Source: Stentor coeruleus (taxonomy: Eukaryota; Ciliophora; Heterotrichea; Heterotrichida; Stentoridae). From it: DNA of 52,377 nt. The notes beneath the pieces are model-generated. The model was not told where the DNA came from, did not search any database, and saw only the letters and a program-made list of their open reading frames with translations. Shown here piece after piece: positions 21,485-32,001 of the stretch. A program made the position numbers and the translations under genes. Position 1 is the first letter of the stretch. Each line of letters starts with the position of its first letter. The DNA is taken from positions 1 to 52,377 of the forward strand of contig MPUH01000468.1 in assembly GCA_001970955.1 (NCBI GenBank), given 5' to 3'.

Positions 21485-22816
21485 ATGAATGATCATAGTG
21501 AGCTGATACAGGACTATGAAATCACTATAGAGTCTATGCAAAGAGAAATCGAAATGTTAACAGAAAAGCTTAACGAGCCAGATCAGTTAAGCCCACAGCA
21601 AGAGGAATACGAGAAGCTTGAGAACTTTTTAGAGATTTATAGACAAGACATTGAAGGCCATACAGCTGATATTGTTGAAGAGAAAAAAAAGGAAAGACAT
21701 CTCAAAGCTGAAGAAGAATGGGTTAAAATGAATTCTCCTGAGTAAAAAATATCTAGGTTTCAAGAAAGTAAGGCTCTAGAAAATCATATTAATGATCTGA
21801 CTCAAAAGATTATTAATGCTAAGAAAGAAAGTTTAACTTCATCAAATAATGCAATGATAGAACAACTAAAGAATGTAAACCTTAGACTTTATAAACATAT
21901 CAAAAGAGCTTTTAAAATAGAACAGTTAAATTTAGACTTAAAAGAAGAACATATGAGATTAAAGCAAGATCGTAAGGAAATGCGTATAAAATACTATAAG
22001 ATAACTCAAGCATTTGCAGGAGAGGAAAGGCTTAAAGTAAAACTTAGAGAAACTGAAGCGATAGTAGGGGAAAAAGGTAAAGAAGTTGATGGCAAAGCTA
22101 GTGAACTCAAAGAACTTCAAGACAAAATCGGTAAAACCAAAGAAAACATCCAAAACGTTCAAGTAAAAAAACTCCTTTTCGAATACAATGAAGTTAAATC
22201 AATTAAAGAACGCTTATTTGCTGAAAAGGTAAGACTTCAAAATGAAATCCAACAAGTGGTTGAATCTTTAGAAAAAGTTCAGAAAAACCCACAAAAAGTC
22301 ACCCCATCAAAAGCTAATCAAAACTTCAGAAAAGAAATCATTGAATTAGAAGCCCAAGTTATGGAAGCTAGTAAAGCTATAAAAGAAAAGGAAAAAGAAC
22401 ATCTTCAAGCTCAGTATAATTTTGAAGAAGCTAAAAGACAACTTGTTGAACTACAAAAACCTCCAGAAATTCTTGTTAGAGCAAATACATCAAGAAGAGT
22501 TACTATTAAAGATACCCCAGGAATTTCTAGTCCAGAAAGAAGAAGTACTGTTTTTGTAGTTGCCAATGATGGACAAAGTTCACCTAATATGAGTGAAAGA
22601 AAGAGTATATTAGAAAGAAAGTCATCTTTTAAAGTTGAAACACCAACTTCACCTGAGAAAAGAAGTAGCATTTTGAATATGGTAGGAAAAGGTATGCATG
22701 AAACACTTACTGAACAGTTAGCAAAAGCTTTAAAAGGAGTGGGGAAACCTGGACAAGGAATTGCTTCAAAACTTTTGTCTGTGAATAGAGGGGATATTGT
22801 GTCGAGGGTTAAATAA
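21485..22816 (+). CDS. coiled-coil protein, two exons
   Basis: Exon 1 (21485-21741) and exon 2 (21757-22816) join across a 15-nt intron into 438 residues. The splice restores a continuous helix: NSPE in exon 1 runs into FQESKALENHINDLTQKII, which is not part of either simple open frame. Residues about 5-290 are predicted coiled coil rich in Glu, Lys and Leu; the C-terminal 150 residues are Ser/Arg/Pro-rich (SPERRSTVFV, SERKSILERKSS) and look like a phosphorylated tail. No family is recognised; a cytoskeletal or ciliary structural role is plausible. It is convergent with 22871-25210, with 54 bp between stops. Confidence 0.8.
21742..21756 (+). other. 15-nt intron
   Basis: GTAAAAAATATCTAG, phase 2, splits a Glu codon. 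Without splicing the protein would end at residue 86. Confidence 0.9.
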
Positions 22817-22870
22817 TTAGTTAGATATTTAAGATTGGATGATCATTTTTCTTTTATCATTAACAATTTA

Positions 22871-25210
22871 TTAATAACAAGGTTTTGTATATCTTCTATC
22901 CCTAGCCATATCATAAATAAAAGCTATAGCTTGGATTGTGCTTTCGATTAAATTGTTTTGTCCAGGATTAAAGTTGATACAAGGTAAACCAAAAACAAAA
23001 CCTGTTATCTGAGCTAATCCTCCAGCAAGGTTATTAATCTCTTCTTCATATTTTTTTAAACAAACTTCAAGTTCACCAATTTTTTTTTCCATATCGATAA
23101 TCCTTTTTTGCAGTATTTCATTAATCTCAACATTTTTCCTCAGTTCTTCTGTAAGTTTTCCATTAACATTTTTTAATAAAATTGTATCATCTGGATTTTT
23201 AATAGGCGATTTATTAACAAGTTCAGGATTTTCTCTTAAAGCTACACTGCCTCTTCTAGGTCTTGAAATATTACAAAAACTTGTATTTCCACTTTTAAGT
23301 TCATTTTTTAATACTCCAACTTCACTTTGTAGATTAAGACATCTTTTTCTCATACTTTCTAATACTTCATCAGCTTGTGAATAATATACTTGGCCTTTTT
23401 CTTTAAGTTCAGCAAGTTCATGATCTTTTTTTATTAAACAATTTTTGAGATATTTTATTTGAGAATTATCTTCTATTGATAGTTTTTCTTTGAGTTTTGA
23501 GACTTCTAGTTTGAGTTCAGCATTTTTTTGTGTTAGGGTCAAGTTGAGTTCTTGGAAATTATCAGCTGAGTTTTTGAGGATTTTTAACTCGTCTTCGTAT
23601 TGGCGGCTTCGAGTTTCTGCATCTTTTTTCGGCTGATAGGATCTGCGTTCTTTAGATAATTCTTGGTCTAAATGTTTTATTTCTTCACAGGCTTCTTGAT
23701 ATTTGCTTTCGTATTCTAGTTTTGAACGGGCGAATTCGAGTTTGATGGACTCTAAGGATTCTTCTATGATTTCTAGTTTTTCTTTTTCTAGTTTGAGTTT
23801 TGTTAAAGTTTCTTCATTTTCAATCTTGGATTCTTCGAAATTATGCAAAACTTTCAAGTATGTTTCTTTGTAATAACCAACCATATCTTCAATATTTTTC
23901 TTAGATTTTTGGTTTTCTTCAAGCTCTGAAGCTATTATCTTTTTTTCTTCATGGATTTTATTAACTTCATCTTTGTATATTTCTAGTTTTTCCATTGCAT
24001 TTTTAAATAACCCATTAAGCCTTTCGTTTTCATTTGATAAATTTTCAATTTTTAATTTGAAACTTTCGTTTTGATCAACAGTTTTTTTAAAGTTATCATT
24101 TGATTCTGATAGTTGGAATTGTAGCTCATCTAATGTTTTTTTCAACTTTTTAGCTTCGTTAAGCTCGTTTTCTAAACTTGATTTTTTGTTTTCAGAAGAC
24201 AAAAGAAGGTTTTTTGTTTCAGAAATAGTTTTGTTTAAGGATTCAATTGTATTTTTAAGAGAATCAATTTCTTTTTTAGTTGTTTCTGATTCATTTTCTT
24301 TAATTTTGTATTGAGTTTTTAGAAAAGTAAAATCGCAGGACAGTTTTTCTATTTCCTTTTCAAACTTTTCTTCATTTCTATCTGAGCTTTTTTCTAATGA
24401 AATCCTTAGTCTTTCTTCAAGGTCGCGATTTTTATCCATAAGTTCATTAATTTTTTGTTCATAATTTGAATTGTGCAGAATTTTTTTTCCCAATGAATTC
24501 TGTTGTTTATTCACCCTATTAAGAACCTCATCTATTTTTTCGCATGTACTTTCTCCTCTATAACTGTTAAGTAACATTTCATCTTCACTTTCTTTAGACT
24601 CTACCATATTCGATTCTTCAAAATTCATATTTCCATCACTTTTCAAAGTCAAATTCATAAGCTCAAGCTCAGTTATTTTTTCTTTTAATTCTGATACTGT
24701 TCTTTCTAAATCAATCTTAACTGATTTATAGTTTTTACTTTTGATTTTTTGAGAATTCGATATTTGCTTAAGACTAAAATTTACTTTTTGGCTTTGTAAA
24801 AGCTCATCTGCTAAAGAGCAGTTTATTTCTTCAAAAGACGATAGTTTTTGCTGAAGACTTTCAAAGTTGTTTTTTGTTGTGGATTTTAAAGAATTTAACT
24901 CTGAGGTAAGGCGCTCATTTTCAACTTGAATCCCGGTCGCTGAAAAATTTGAGTCTATTTGCTCTTTTAAACTCATAACTTCTTTTTTTAGATCTTTAAT
25001 CTGTTGGTTTTCATCATAATTGTTTTGCTGAAGAGAGGTAATGGTTTCTTCTCTAAATTGTAATATCATCTTTTCATGATTCAGTCTGTTTTCGAGTTTT
25101 GAAATAATTTTTTTCAGCCCTTGTATATATGTGTCTTTTTCTTGGAGAGCTTTTGCAAACAATTTCGAATCCTCTTGCTTTAGTTTCAGAGCTTTTTGTA
25201 GTAATTCCAT
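22871..25210 (-). CDS. long coiled-coil protein, 779 aa
   Basis: A 779-residue protein that is coiled coil from residue 1 to about 720, with regular heptads rich in Leu, Glu, Lys and Ser. The last 60 residues change character: a Gly/Phe-containing hydrophobic patch (GGLAQITGFVFGLPCINF) followed by a helix and a basic end, perhaps a small folded anchor. The length and lack of other domains fit a centrosomal, basal-body or cortical scaffold. Similarity to myosin tails or SMC proteins would be composition only. No intron is needed; the start is an ATG facing a divergent promoter. Confidence 0.8.
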   Translation of the reverse strand: MELLQKALKLKQEDSKLFAKALQEKDTYIQGLKKIISKLENRLNHEKMILQFREETITSLQQNNYDENQQIKDLKKEVMSLKEQIDSNFSATGIQVENERLTSELNSLKSTTKNNFESLQQKLSSFEEINCSLADELLQSQKVNFSLKQISNSQKIKSKNYKSVKIDLERTVSELKEKITELELMNLTLKSDGNMNFEESNMVESKESEDEMLLNSYRGESTCEKIDEVLNRVNKQQNSLGKKILHNSNYEQKINELMDKNRDLEERLRISLEKSSDRNEEKFEKEIEKLSCDFTFLKTQYKIKENESETTKKEIDSLKNTIESLNKTISETKNLLLSSENKKSSLENELNEAKKLKKTLDELQFQLSESNDNFKKTVDQNESFKLKIENLSNENERLNGLFKNAMEKLEIYKDEVNKIHEEKKIIASELEENQKSKKNIEDMVGYYKETYLKVLHNFEESKIENEETLTKLKLEKEKLEIIEESLESIKLEFARSKLEYESKYQEACEEIKHLDQELSKERRSYQPKKDAETRSRQYEDELKILKNSADNFQELNLTLTQKNAELKLEVSKLKEKLSIEDNSQIKYLKNCLIKKDHELAELKEKGQVYYSQADEVLESMRKRCLNLQSEVGVLKNELKSGNTSFCNISRPRRGSVALRENPELVNKSPIKNPDDTILLKNVNGKLTEELRKNVEINEILQKRIIDMEKKIGELEVCLKKYEEEINNLAGGLAQITGFVFGLPCINFNPGQNNLIESTIQAIAFIYDMARDRRYTKPCY

Positions 25211-25691
25211 ATATTTATATGCTCAATTTTGTATTAAATTAAACTTTTATTAATGCAATATGAATAAATTTACTGAGCTAAATTTGCTAATGATTATAGA
25301 CTTTTACAACTGAAAATCAGCTCTTAATGTGCTAAAATCATTTCTAAACCTTAATTATTCAAAATATGAACACATAAAAATGCTTTATTCAGCATAAAAA
25401 AAATAACTCCCTACTCACTATTTTTGTTAAAATAATCAGTGATAATCCCAACACCATTACTTATCTTTATTCAAAATAGCACCCTATCATTAAAAAAAAT
25501 ATCTAATAAATTAAACCACCTCTAAAAAACTCCAGTCATCAGCCATTCTCCTTAACATATTTTCTATTAAAAACTTAGCACAATCTCTGATTCTCCAACC
25601 AAATCATAAAAAAAATAAAAAAAAACAATAATCTAAACTATAAAAATAACTACATACTTAAAAGTAAATTTGTGATGAATAGTAATTAAAT
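25211..25691. promoter_or_regulatory. divergent intergenic promoter region
   Basis: 481 bp between divergent genes. The right part (25501-25620) has only about 4 G in 120 nt on the plus strand, matching other plus-strand 5' flanks. No gene or RNA is seen. Confidence 0.45.
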
Positions 25692-26930
25692 ATGAGCAAC
25701 GGGAATCATCTTGAAGTTACTTCAATGACATGGGGTAGGGATACCCACGGGTTATTTGACTATGAAGCAAAAGTCCTCCAAAGACATTCTTTTAAAATAA
25801 GCCAGTCTTCAAGTATTTACCGAATAAAAGACGACTGTTTTATAAGCGATCAAAATGATATAACAGGTTCAACAGGGTCAACAGGACTGATAAAAATTGA
25901 ACCAAAAGCATCAGAATTTCAAGTCCAAATAATATCTGAAGACCATAGCTGTAAAATGTGGCTTGTAGTCAAAGAAATCAAAGGAAAAAAAGTAAAAGGT
26001 TATAAACTTAGTAAAGGAGATTGGCTTAAACTTGGTCGTATTAGACTCAGGGTTCAAAAAATCTGCCTTCAGCCTACAAGAAATTCTACAAACCTCCTAC
26101 CTGAATTTTTCAAAAACTATGATACAGAATTAGATCAAGACAAGCCTCATAAAAAATCAGAAGAAAGCAAACAAGAAAATAACGAAGAAGAAGAAAAAAA
26201 CCCTTGTCGAATCTGTTTAAGTGATGTATCTGAAGCTAATGATCCACTTATTTGTCCATGCAACTGCTCAGGAACAATGAAATATATTCATTTAAACTGC
26301 TTAAAAGAATGGCTTAAAAGTAAATTCTCGTCAAAAGTGTCAGAAAAAGGTATGAGTTTCCATTTAAAAGACTTAACTTGTGAATTATGTAAATGTGATT
26401 TCCCTACTGTAATCACTTCAGGTTCACAAAAAATCAGTCTACTTAATATAAACTTTCCTTCAAAATCTTATATTATATTAGAAGAATTTAGACCAGAAGG
26501 GGATCAAAAACAAGGTTTACATTTGATTTCTTTAGATGATGAGCAATATGGGATTATTGGTCGTGGGCATGATTGTGATATAAAAATATCTGATATTTCT
26601 GTTAGTAGAAAACATTGCAAAATACGTTTAGTTGATTCTGAATTTTATGTTGAAGATAGTAGAAGTAAATTTGGAACACTTGCTAAACTTAAGAAAAGTT
26701 TTACTATGAGAATGAATTATGATGTGACAATTCAGATTAATAGAACTGTTTTTAGATTGTTGTATAAACAACCTTGGTCTTGTAAGAATTTTTGCCAATG
26801 TTTTGGGAATAATAAAGTACTTAATGCTAATGTATCTTATTTGACTCAATCGGAATTTAATGAAAGTATCTCGGAGCAGGAAAGTGTTAGGGATGTATCG
26901 AGACAACAGATGGAAGAAGATAATAATTAG
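25692..26930 (+). CDS. RINGv (RING-CH) - FHA domain protein, putative E3 ubiquitin ligase
   Basis: 412 residues. Around 172-235 lies a RINGv/RING-CH finger: CRIC, then CPCNCSG, then HLNCLKEWL, then CELC, giving the C4HC3 ligand set that is typical of MARCH-type E3 ligases. Around 285-360 is an FHA domain with IIGRGHDCDI and VSRKHCKI, the usual Gly-Arg and Ser-x-x-His signatures for phosphothreonine binding. The N-terminal 140 residues look beta-rich and may be a second, degenerate FHA-like domain. Unlike most MARCH proteins it has no transmembrane segment, so it is probably soluble. It likely ubiquitinates phosphorylated partners; the target is unknown. Confidence 0.87.
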   Translation: MSNGNHLEVTSMTWGRDTHGLFDYEAKVLQRHSFKISQSSSIYRIKDDCFISDQNDITGSTGSTGLIKIEPKASEFQVQIISEDHSCKMWLVVKEIKGKKVKGYKLSKGDWLKLGRIRLRVQKICLQPTRNSTNLLPEFFKNYDTELDQDKPHKKSEESKQENNEEEEKNPCRICLSDVSEANDPLICPCNCSGTMKYIHLNCLKEWLKSKFSSKVSEKGMSFHLKDLTCELCKCDFPTVITSGSQKISLLNINFPSKSYIILEEFRPEGDQKQGLHLISLDDEQYGIIGRGHDCDIKISDISVSRKHCKIRLVDSEFYVEDSRSKFGTLAKLKKSFTMRMNYDVTIQINRTVFRLLYKQPWSCKNFCQCFGNNKVLNANVSYLTQSEFNESISEQESVRDVSRQQMEEDNN

Positions 26931-27541
26931 AGTGATAATATAAGATAATGATTTAAGAATAAGGTTTGGAATTTTTTGATAGAATTTATGTTTGAAGGTT
27001 GTAATTTTTTTGTGATGGATGTGAAATAAATTTGCATTTTTTTAGTGATTTTGGTCGATTTTATGATGCTTTTAATATGAAAAAGTTTTTAAGAAATATA
27101 TATAAAAGTTAGATACAAATAGTAATATTTCTTGTAATTAATATTATAGAATATAAACTATGATATTTTGTTAGAACTTTAGATTTTTTATATACGAGTT
27201 TTTATAGTGATATATGCTTGTTTAAGATAAACTTTATGTACTTAATTCATAATAATTTTCATATGATTAAGAAATTATTTACAATAAGATACTCATCATT
27301 TGTAAACCATGATTTTAACTTCAAATATAATGAATCGATTAACTAAATGAATCATTTTATAATCATAGATCTCATATAAATTATCTAATAATAAACTCCA
27401 AAGTCACTATAACTTAGCACCCTATCAAATTCTTTCTCTATGCCTTAAAAATCTAAAAACTCTTATTATCTTAATCCTTATCAATGTTTTTTTCTAAACC
27501 TAAATCCTATAAACATCATTATTATTACTATATACTATATA
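26931..27541. other. intergenic region, no gene seen
   Basis: 611 bp. The left half is G/T-rich (3' flank) and the right part is G-poor (2 G in 27421-27540), consistent with the 5' flank of the following kinase. No coding signal. Confidence 0.5.
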
Positions 27542-28495
27542 ATGGGAATAAGTTGCTGCAAGCAAGTCAAAGTAAATACCGAAGGCATAACAAGACTTAT
27601 TGCCGATGGTGATAAGAGTATATTATGGATTAAAGGTGAAAAAATTGGTAGCGGATCTTTTGGAACTGTTTACAGAGCTATCGATATCGAGACTGCCAAT
27701 TACTTTGCAGTAAAGTGCATATCTTTAAAAAACAACAAACTAAACTCATCCAAACTTATAAAACTAATCCAAAAAGAAGTTGATATCCTAAAAGTCTTAG
27801 AGCACTCAAATATAATAAAATACTATCAAACTGATTTAGATATTGAAAACCACGAAATAAATATTATTACAGAATATGCTTCTAAAGGTAATCTGCAAAG
27901 TTTTGTTTCAGAGTTCAAACCATTATCAAATAAAATACTTCAAAAATTCATAAAAGAAATCCTAAATGCATTATCTTACATGCATAATAAAGGTGTTATT
28001 CACAGAGACTTAAAATGTGCTAATATCCTTATATCTGAAGACTCTTCAATAAAACTCTCTGATTTTGGTTTGAGTAAAATTATAGAGAGTACATTAATTA
28101 CATCAGAGATTGCTGGGAGTTTAAATTGGATGGCACCAGAGATTTTTTCACGTGAATTCGAAGCTAATGAAAATGCTGAGGATATAACTGAAATTAAGAA
28201 ATATAAAGGGTATAGTTTTCCTTCTGATATATGGTCTTTAGGATGTACGGTTATAGAAATGATAACTGGTAGCCCGCCATGGACAGACACATGTAAAACA
28301 ATGAAAGAAGTATTAAAATCTATAATGACTCAGAATAATTTTCCAAATATTCCAACTTGTTCATTAGATTTAAAGGATTTTATTAGTAAGTGTTTTATTA
28401 GGAATCCTCAGAATCGCCCATCTGCGGATGAGTTGCTGAATCACCCTTTTTTAAATGAAAATTCTTCATCAGCAGTAACAGCAACGGTATTATAA
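27542..28495 (+). CDS. MEKK/STE11-like protein kinase
   Basis: 317 residues, nearly all kinase domain. The start MGISCC fits N-myristoylation with palmitoylated Cys5/Cys6, so membrane anchoring is likely. Kinase motifs: GSGSFG glycine loop (about residues 37-42), FAVK with Lys58, HRDLKCANIL (154 onward), DFG (174-176) and GSLNWMAPE. HRDLKxANIL with GSxxWMAPE is typical of STE11/MAPKKK kinases. It lacks regulatory domains, so control must come from localisation or partners. The C-terminus ends shortly after the domain. A 17-nt GT-AG stretch overlaps the stop, but no coding sequence follows it. Confidence 0.9.
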   Translation: MGISCCKQVKVNTEGITRLIADGDKSILWIKGEKIGSGSFGTVYRAIDIETANYFAVKCISLKNNKLNSSKLIKLIQKEVDILKVLEHSNIIKYYQTDLDIENHEINIITEYASKGNLQSFVSEFKPLSNKILQKFIKEILNALSYMHNKGVIHRDLKCANILISEDSSIKLSDFGLSKIIESTLITSEIAGSLNWMAPEIFSREFEANENAEDITEIKKYKGYSFPSDIWSLGCTVIEMITGSPPWTDTCKTMKEVLKSIMTQNNFPNIPTCSLDLKDFISKCFIRNPQNRPSADELLNHPFLNENSSSAVTATVL

Positions 28496-28630
28496 AATTT
28501 CAGTTAAAACATAAATTTAATTTTTTAACAAGTTTTCCTTTAGCTCAATAGCAAATATTTTAGTTTATAAGTTTTAATTGATTATTATAGAAATAAATGA
28601 TTTTTTATTTCTAATAAAATATAAGAAAAT

Positions 28631-29521
28631 ATGTATAGTGTCTATGCTTATGATAAACAAAAATCTTCAGAGGAATTACAAGATAAAGATGTTATGAGAT
28701 CTTTTTTAGTACATGAAAAGATAAAGGCTAATAGAGGTAAATTGTGTGATAGTTATTCAAGAAGGATATCTGATTTTATTATGCATATGAAAAATCATCC
28801 AACAAAAATCAATAATTATCAATCCCCTCTTGAATGCACTGAAAGACCTTCAGACCCTTTGAAATTTAAAGGAAAACCAAGGATTGTTGTTAGAGAATAT
28901 AAAACACATAGAGAAAGATTATTAGTATAAAATATATAGGAAAGTATGAGTTATGCATCTATACATAGACCTAATCCTGAATATGATAATGATTATAAAA
29001 AAACACTCAAAGTTACCAAATCAACTAATGAGATTCATAAACGCATGTATTTTAAACCTAAAAATAATCTTGAAAGAGTTATTGATGTACTTAAATCTCG
29101 TCATGTGGATATTACAGAATATGAACCTTTAAAAAATAAAAAACATAAGAAAAAAACGAATGTTAAACATAAAAAAGGTCAGATTTCTGGACCTGATTTA
29201 GATGTTTTTAAACAGGCTCAAAGTGATGGGGAGTCAGAAATTTTAGGTGATGAAGAAATTCCCCCAAAGAAAATCTTTGCTGGGTTACATAATAAAACTT
29301 ATTTTAAAGGAGTTACGAGTATGCTTATTGGAACAGACTCGAATGTTAAGATGAAAAGTAAAATTGAAGAAATAGCTAAGATTGTGTTAAGAAATTGTAA
29401 TGTTAGAGGAAAAACTTGTGAGAAGTTTCTTAAGATTGGTGAAGGGAAATTGGTTAGTAATCCTGAAGAAAGTGTGAGAGATACTTATGAAAAACTTAAG
29501 GAGTCAATGAAGTCTATTTAA
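28631..29521 (+). CDS. uncharacterised basic protein, two exons, 291 aa
   Basis: Two adjacent frames (28631-28930 and 28946-29521) are one gene: removing a 15-nt intron (28925-28939) joins RERLL to ESMSYAS in phase 0. The product is Lys- and Arg-rich, has a lysine cluster (KNKKHKKKTNVKHKKG) in the middle that could act as a nuclear signal or RNA/microtubule contact, and no recognised domain. The start ATG lies 135 bp after the kinase stop. Function unknown. Confidence 0.75.
28925..28939 (+). other. 15-nt intron
   Basis: GTATAAAATATATAG, phase 0. Read through, it ends the first frame at TAA; spliced, the frame continues for 193 codons. Confidence 0.85.
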
Positions 29522-29591
29522 TAAATAGATAAATAGTTTATAGGAATATTAAACTCTTTTAAAAAACTATACAAAAATTATACTTTATACC

Positions 29592-30749
29592 TTAATAATA
29601 AGAAATATCGATTTCTTCTGATTCTGAATCTTTATCATCAGAAAAAGAATTAGGTTCAACTTTCTCCATATTCAACGCTGGGACAGCTCCAGGTCTAGGT
29701 TTACTTTTAGCCGGTTCCACATTAATTTGTTCATCTGAAAACTCGCTTATCGATAAATTATTTTTCTGTTTACTTTTCTTAGACCCTAAACTTTCATATA
29801 TCTCTTCAACTGGATATCCTTTTTGTTTAAGCATCCAAAATAAAGTCATAAGTTTTTTATCCTGTATTTTCATTTTCTTAATTTTTTTCTTCAATTTATC
29901 ACAAAGTTCTGAATAACTTTTATTTTCAGCGACCATAACTTTCCATGAAGCTTTATCTTGTGGAATATCATCAACTGTTATATTTGTTATTTTCAATAAA
30001 TATTCTTGAAGGGTTCGAAAATTTGTCTCTTTTTCCTCTAAAGCTCTACCAAGATCAACGTTTTCTTTAGAAATTTTTTGAACTTTCCTATGAAGTCTTT
30101 TATTTTCTTCGATTTCTTCAGTGAGTTTTTTACTAAACTCGACTATTTCCGATTTTAATTGAGAAGCTTCTGAATGAGTTAAAGATTTTGATTTTAGCCA
30201 ATCTTCATATGCGAATTTTATTTTACTTAATAAAGTTCCATATATTCTGTCTTTAAAGATAATTTCTTCTAGTATTTCACGATATTTGTCAAATAAATCA
30301 CTTGAAATCCCATTTTCTTTATGTTTTGACACAAGTTCTTCAAGTCTAAGTTCAATCATGTATGCATCATTATCAAAACTTTTTCTTTGTACGACAACTA
30401 CAGGTTTTGTTTTTGTTTTAGTGTTAGAATCATTAGTTTCTTTAACTTTGGATATAAATGAACTGCTTAGGTTGATTTTAGATTTTAAATTCATGGTAAA
30501 TTTAGGATTAAGAGGTGGGGATGCCATTCCTGATGGATGATATAAGGAGGGTTCTTTAATAATAGATGTTGAACGGACTTTAGCCATTTTATGCCCATAT
30601 GGCGATTCTGAATAATTTTCAGACTTTTCTGGCTGCTGGGCAAGATTTCCTAAGGATTGCTGGGAATTTAATAAAGAAAATGAGGGATAGTGACTCGGCA
30701 TTCTCTGATCAGGAAACTTTTTTGTAATAACCTTCTTGACTTTAGACAT
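29592..30749 (-). CDS. coiled-coil protein, 385 aa
   Basis: 385 residues. The N-terminal 120 residues are low-complexity and basic; about 125-300 is helical, with a coiled coil near 190-250 (KLTEEIEENKRLHRKVQK). A conserved-looking segment around 255-320 (LQEYLLKITNIT, then LMTLFWMLKQKGYPVEEIYE) has mixed helix content, and the C-terminus is acidic and Ser-rich. The pattern resembles ciliate coiled-coil proteins of the cortex or cilium, but I cannot name a family. It is convergent with the two-exon gene, 70 bp away. Confidence 0.75.
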   Translation of the reverse strand: MSKVKKVITKKFPDQRMPSHYPSFSLLNSQQSLGNLAQQPEKSENYSESPYGHKMAKVRSTSIIKEPSLYHPSGMASPPLNPKFTMNLKSKINLSSSFISKVKETNDSNTKTKTKPVVVVQRKSFDNDAYMIELRLEELVSKHKENGISSDLFDKYREILEEIIFKDRIYGTLLSKIKFAYEDWLKSKSLTHSEASQLKSEIVEFSKKLTEEIEENKRLHRKVQKISKENVDLGRALEEKETNFRTLQEYLLKITNITVDDIPQDKASWKVMVAENKSYSELCDKLKKKIKKMKIQDKKLMTLFWMLKQKGYPVEEIYESLGSKKSKQKNNLSISEFSDEQINVEPAKSKPRPGAVPALNMEKVEPNSFSDDKDSESEEIDISYY

Positions 30750-30916
30750 TAATTATATAATTTTAAAAGCTTAACTATTCACTTATATTATACTTGTGGT
30801 TGAAACTACAAATTTATCTTTTACAACAACCTCATCCCAACAAAAATCCTTGACTTTTACCTTTCCATAATTTTTATAACCTTATTTAAATGTTAAAATC
30901 TTATCTAATCCACTAT

Positions 30917-31540
30917 CTAACAACATCCTTTTTTCCCAGAATTACTCTGAATTTTAGGTTCAAGTTTTCTAGCAGCCTGTTTCCTCACTGACTCTTCTGT
31001 AGTATCTGTTGTTTTTTTATGTTTACTCATAATTTTTTCCACCAATTGTAACAAAGCTTCATTCGTATTCAGTCCAGTTTTACTTGACGTCAAAAATCCT
31101 GCTACAAATTTATTCTCTAATGCAAACCTTTGAATTTCTTCATCTGTTATAGAGCTTTCTGGAGGTAGCATATCTGATTTATTTGCACATAAAACCATAG
31201 GTATTGGAGTTCCATCTGCCATACACACATTCTCATCAACACTATTTTTCCATGCACAAGCTTGTTTTAAGTTCCCTTCTCTTGTAACATCATTAACAAC
31301 TATTGCACCATTTGCATCTCTACAATATAATCTTGATATACCTCCTAATCTATCTTGTCCAGCTAAATCCCATAATTGAATTCTTATAGACTCTCCGTTT
31401 ATTTCTATGATTTTTAAGCCAAATTCACAACCTATTGTCGCTTTGTATTTTTCTGAAAAAGTGTTGTAGACGATTCTGTTAACCATAGAAGTCTTCCCTA
31501 CACCCACATCACCGATTACAAGAACTTTGTAAAAACTCAT
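30917..31540 (-). CDS. Rab GTPase, Rab32-like
   Basis: 207 residues with the full set of GTPase motifs: P-loop GDVGVGKTS (residues 10-18), switch I region KYKATIG, switch II WDLAGQDR with the catalytic Gln, NKSD for guanine recognition and TSSKTG. It ends KKGCC, a double-Cys prenylation signal, so it is membrane-attached. The WDLAGQDRL switch, the long insert VDENVCMADGTPIP before the NKSD strand and the general sequence fit the Rab32/38 group, which acts in lysosome-related organelle traffic. In Stentor this could relate to pigment granules, an inference only. Confidence 0.88.
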   Translation of the reverse strand: MSFYKVLVIGDVGVGKTSMVNRIVYNTFSEKYKATIGCEFGLKIIEINGESIRIQLWDLAGQDRLGGISRLYCRDANGAIVVNDVTREGNLKQACAWKNSVDENVCMADGTPIPMVLCANKSDMLPPESSITDEEIQRFALENKFVAGFLTSSKTGLNTNEALLQLVEKIMSKHKKTTDTTEESVRKQAARKLEPKIQSNSGKKGCC

Positions 31541-32001
31541 TTTTATTATTTTGCTTTTAAAAAATGATGGATGTTGGAAAATGAAATTGGGATATTTCTT
31601 AAGTTTTCTTAGGCAGTTAATTGGTGGATTTATTTTTCTTTAGTTTAGTTGTTATGTTATTTAGAAAATTATACCTCTATTATATTATTATTGACAATTG
31701 GATTTTATACTTTATGTTAATAATTTTCTTTAAGAAATATTGTTACTTATATTAAAAGCTTTAAAAATCACTTATTTTAATATTTAGTTTCTAAGATAAC
31801 GGACAAAGGTGTTTAAATCTTTTAAAATTTTAATAACCCATAAATTATATTCTTTTCATAAACAAGTTAAACTAAGAGAGTTAAAAGCTTTAGGCCAGAA
31901 GATTTGTAGAATTGCTGTCGAGGTAAAAGCAATTTGATTGACTAAAAATCCACATGATTACTTATCATTTTTATTCTGTCCATAATATTTGTATTATTTA
32001 T
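31541..32001. other. intergenic region, no gene seen
   Basis: 461 bp between two minus-strand genes. It contains a 7-bp inverted repeat, AATTGCT/AGCAATT, near 31910-31935, with no other sign of an RNA gene. The part next to 31541 is C-poor, as expected upstream of a minus-strand gene. Confidence 0.45.

Noticed and set aside
22411-22671. Antisense open frame within the coiled-coil gene
   Set aside because: It is a shadow of the real gene on the other strand; repetitive Glu/Lys codons read backwards give Leu/Phe/Ser-rich frames.
28486-28502. A 17-nt GT-AG segment over the stop of the MEKK-like kinase
   Set aside because: The length is wrong for this genome and nothing coding follows it.
31905-31935. 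Small hairpin AATTGCT/AGCAATT as a possible RNA gene
   Set aside because: A 7-bp stem is expected by chance in AT-rich sequence and no RNA family signature is seen.
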